64,000 nucleotides of DNA. Origin: Micromonospora arborensis. Its GTDB lineage: Bacteria > Actinomycetota > Actinomycetes > Mycobacteriales > Micromonosporaceae. A program made the position numbers and the translations under genes. The stretch spans positions 4,864 through 68,863 of the forward strand of contig NZ_PYBV01000001.1 of the NCBI RefSeq assembly GCF_003205615.1, given 5' to 3'. Shown piece after piece: positions 62,384 through 64,000 of this stretch (its first letter is position 1; every line of letters starts with the position of its first letter). A model generated the notes under the pieces. It worked only from the letters and a program-made list of their open reading frames with translations, made no database searches and was not told where the DNA came from.

Positions 62384-62992
62384 TCAGGCTGCCGGCACCG
62401 GCTCCCCGCGCTGCCGGGCGACGTGCTCGACCAGAGAGATCAACACCATCTTTCCGGACTGCCGGTCCCGGGCGTCACACAGCACCATCGGCACGTCCGG
62501 GTCCAGGTCGAGCGCCCGGCGTACGGTCTCCAGGTTGAAACGGCGGGAGTCGTCGAAGCAGTTCACCCCCACCACGAAGGGAATGCCACGCTGCTCGAAA
62601 TAGTCGATGGACGGGAAACAGTCGGCCAGTCGACGGGTGTCGGCGAGCACCACCGCGCCGAGCGCGCCGAAGGCCAACTCGTCCCAGAGGAACCAGAACC
62701 GATCCTGGCCCGGGGTGCCGAACAGGTAGACCTGCAGGTCGTCGTTGATGGTGATCCGACCGAAGTCCATCGCCACCGTGGTGGTCGACTTCCCCTCCAC
62801 CCCGGAGATGTCGTCGGTGTCGATCCCAGCACCGGTCAACACCTCCTCGGTCTGCAGCGGACGGACCTCGCTCAGGGCACTCACCAGCGTCGTCTTGCCA
62901 GCTCCGAAGCCTCCCGCGATGAGGATTTTCAGTGCCAGCGGAATGGTGGTGCTGGTGCTGGTGCCCACCCGGTCATAGCGCACGGAGTCCAC
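62384..62992 (-). CDS. Conservon GTP/ATP-binding protein (CvnD type)
   Basis: A 202-residue small GTPase of the MglA/Rab-like CvnD group. The P-loop is GGFGAGKTTLV (residues about 28-38), followed by STTTVAMDFG (switch I), FGTPGQDRFWF (switch II) and VGVNCFD in place of the NKxD specificity motif. In conservons this GTPase is controlled by the roadblock and kinase-like proteins at the membrane. It overlaps the DUF742 gene by 20 bases. Confidence 0.94.
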   Translation of the reverse strand: MDSVRYDRVGTSTSTTIPLALKILIAGGFGAGKTTLVSALSEVRPLQTEEVLTGAGIDTDDISGVEGKSTTTVAMDFGRITINDDLQVYLFGTPGQDRFWFLWDELAFGALGAVVLADTRRLADCFPSIDYFEQRGIPFVVGVNCFDDSRRFNLETVRRALDLDPDVPMVLCDARDRQSGKMVLISLVEHVARQRGEPVPAA

Positions 62993-63362
62993 TGACCACC
63001 GCCTTGAGGATGTCGTCGTCGGGAAGAATGCCGGCGGCCGGCGGCTCGTGCACCGCGATCAGGCCCTCAGCCAGGAGATCACCGAGCAGCACCCGGACCA
63101 CACCGACCGCGAGGTCAAGCTCGGCTGCCAAGTCGGCCACCGACACCGGCCGGAGGGCCAACGCGACAAGCCGTCGATGCTCCGGAAGCAGGTGCGGATG
63201 ACTCGCGTCGACGTCCGATTCGGCAAGCACGAACGCGACCAGGTTGAACCCGTCGACGGCGGAGCGTACCCGGCCTCCGGTGAGGGTGTACGGGCGCATT
63301 ACCGGGCCGGCGTCACCGTCCAGCCACTCGTGCTGCGGCCCGGGGGGCTCAGCCCGCATCAC
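62973..63362 (-). CDS. DUF742 protein (CvnC type)
   Basis: A 129-residue protein with the DUF742 core: VMRPYTLTGGRVRSAVDGFNLVAFVLAESD, then HRRLVALALRPVSVADLAAELDLAVGVVRVLLGDLLAEGLIAVHEP (a winged-helix-like fold). It is the usual third member of conservons. It overlaps the roadblock gene by 14 bases and the GTPase gene by 20, so translation is chained. Confidence 0.93.
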   Translation of the reverse strand: MMRAEPPGPQHEWLDGDAGPVMRPYTLTGGRVRSAVDGFNLVAFVLAESDVDASHPHLLPEHRRLVALALRPVSVADLAAELDLAVGVVRVLLGDLLAEGLIAVHEPPAAGILPDDDILKAVVSGLRAL

Positions 63363-63771
63363 CGGTTCCCACCGACGATCGGGCCGGCGCGGCCAGGCTC
63401 TCCCCCACCCGGATGACCAGCATCGCCATCTCGTACGCGACCAACCCGATGTCCGCGTCCGCGTCGCTCACCACCGCCAGGCAGGCACCCTGACCGGCGG
63501 CGGTGACGAAGAGGTACGCCGACTCCATCTCCACCACGGTCTGCCGGACCGGGCCGCCGTCCACGTGCCGGCTGGCGCCCCGCGCCAGGCTGGAGAAGCC
63601 GGCGGCGAGCGCACAGAGGTGCTCTGCGTCGGAGCGCTCCAACTCGGCCGAACAGCCGAGCAGCAGGCCGTCAGCGGACAGCACCACCGCCTCCCGGGCG
63701 GCCGGCACCCGTTGCACCAGCTCGTCGAGCAACCAGTCGAGGCCGGCGCTCTGCTTCGTCGAATGCCGCAC
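63349..63771 (-). CDS. Roadblock/LC7 protein (CvnB type)
   Basis: A 140-residue roadblock/LC7 domain protein: DWLLDELVQRVPAAREAVVLSADGLLLGCSAELERSDAEHLCALAAGFSSLARGASRHVDGG. In conservons it acts as regulator (exchange or activating factor) of the CvnD GTPase. It lies between the kinase-like CvnA, 11 bases upstream, and DUF742. Confidence 0.93.
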   Translation of the reverse strand: MRHSTKQSAGLDWLLDELVQRVPAAREAVVLSADGLLLGCSAELERSDAEHLCALAAGFSSLARGASRHVDGGPVRQTVVEMESAYLFVTAAGQGACLAVVSDADADIGLVAYEMAMLVIRVGESLAAPARSSVGTGDAG

Positions 63772-63782
63772 TAGGCGTCCTC

Positions 63783-64000
63783 TCAGTTGCGGTCGGTGGT
63801 TTCGGGGTTCGTCGCCGGCTTGGAAGGGGCCGCCGGGACTGCCGGGTCGGTTCGCCCCGCCGGTGCGGCTGGTTTCGCCGCCGCCGGGGGCGTGCTGACG
63901 GTGGCGCGTCCGCGAGCCGTGCCGGCCTGCAGGGCGGCCATCACCCGACGCACCTCCTCGGGGGATCGGGGCGTCGGGGTGTCGGTGCTGATCGACCGGC
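63783..64000 (-). CDS. Conservon sensor histidine kinase (CvnA type), C-terminal end only
   Basis: The window ends inside this gene; only 72 codons up to TGA 63783-63785 are visible. The readable part is RSPEEVRRVMAALQAG, TARGRATVST and then an Ala/Pro/Thr-rich tail. The sPEEVRxxMxxxQxGtxRgR element followed by a disordered tail is the usual C terminus of the nitrate-sensor-like kinase that heads conservons. The neighbours make this assignment likely. Confidence 0.75.
   Translation of the reverse strand, partial: RSISTDTPTPRSPEEVRRVMAALQAGTARGRATVSTPPAAAKPAAPAGRTDPAVPAAPSKPATNPETTDRN

Overview
The window looks like a chromosomal segment of a high-GC filamentous actinomycete, most probably a Micromonospora-like member of the Micromonosporaceae. 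Grounds for this are the very high GC, GTG/TTG starts, actinobacterial families (conservon GTPase/roadblock/DUF742 set, DUF6158, DUF3817, F420-dependent PPOX, type I DAHP synthase, HrdD/SigB-type sigma factor) and several long intergenic palindromes. This assignment is inference from gene content; no rRNA is present.

Left part (1-8.6 kb). After an alpha/beta hydrolase and a conserved hypothetical comes a complete tRNA-Arg(TCT) gene. The last 40 bases before its acceptor end are repeated exactly 3.69 kb downstream (1994-2033 and 5685-5724). This is the signature of tRNA-targeted site-specific integration. The interval between the repeats holds a decayed ABC exporter: an intact FtsX-type permease, its ATPase reduced to 73 codons by an in-frame deletion, and a headless flavin reductase. 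No integrase is visible. From 5.8 to 8.4 kb lie small accessory genes (DUF1304 protein, small membrane protein, MerR-like regulator, unknowns).

Centre left (8.5-27 kb). Two VOC-fold proteins, a PhoD phosphatase coupled to a discoidin-domain secreted protein, a lipoprotein, a histidine kinase / kinase-like membrane protein / response regulator operon, PlsC, a glycogen-debranching-type enzyme coupled to an SCP2-like protein, CBS and TMEM175 proteins, F420 PPOX, aspartate-semialdehyde dehydrogenase and an M16 peptidase pair.

Centre (27-42.7 kb). A class I DAHP synthase is preceded by a candidate aromatic-amino-acid attenuator: a leader peptide with consecutive Tyr-Arg-Trp-Phe, overlapping hairpins and a U-tailed terminator. 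Then come small conserved proteins, an NlpC/P60 hydrolase, a group-2 sigma factor with a SigR-like promoter motif, the murQ/RpiR pair, an epimerase, an SDR, a thymidylate-kinase-like protein, a nucleotidyltransferase/BON/metallophosphoesterase operon, a 47-residue GPGG membrane protein, a 259-bp element made of 20 nine-base repeats between inverted repeats, and TspO.

Right part (42.7-64 kb). An M23 peptidase; an alpha-glucoside-type ABC importer (binding protein and two permeases) with its LacI regulator and a GH13 glucosidase that apparently starts at CTG; an MFS transporter; xylB-xylA divergent from a ROK repressor; a phosphatase tail fragment, MarR and a catalytically degenerate PP2C; an exopolysaccharide initiating sugar transferase; a substrate-binding/VWA protein; a beta-propeller lactonase; and a conservon (GTPase, DUF742, roadblock, truncated histidine kinase) running off the end.
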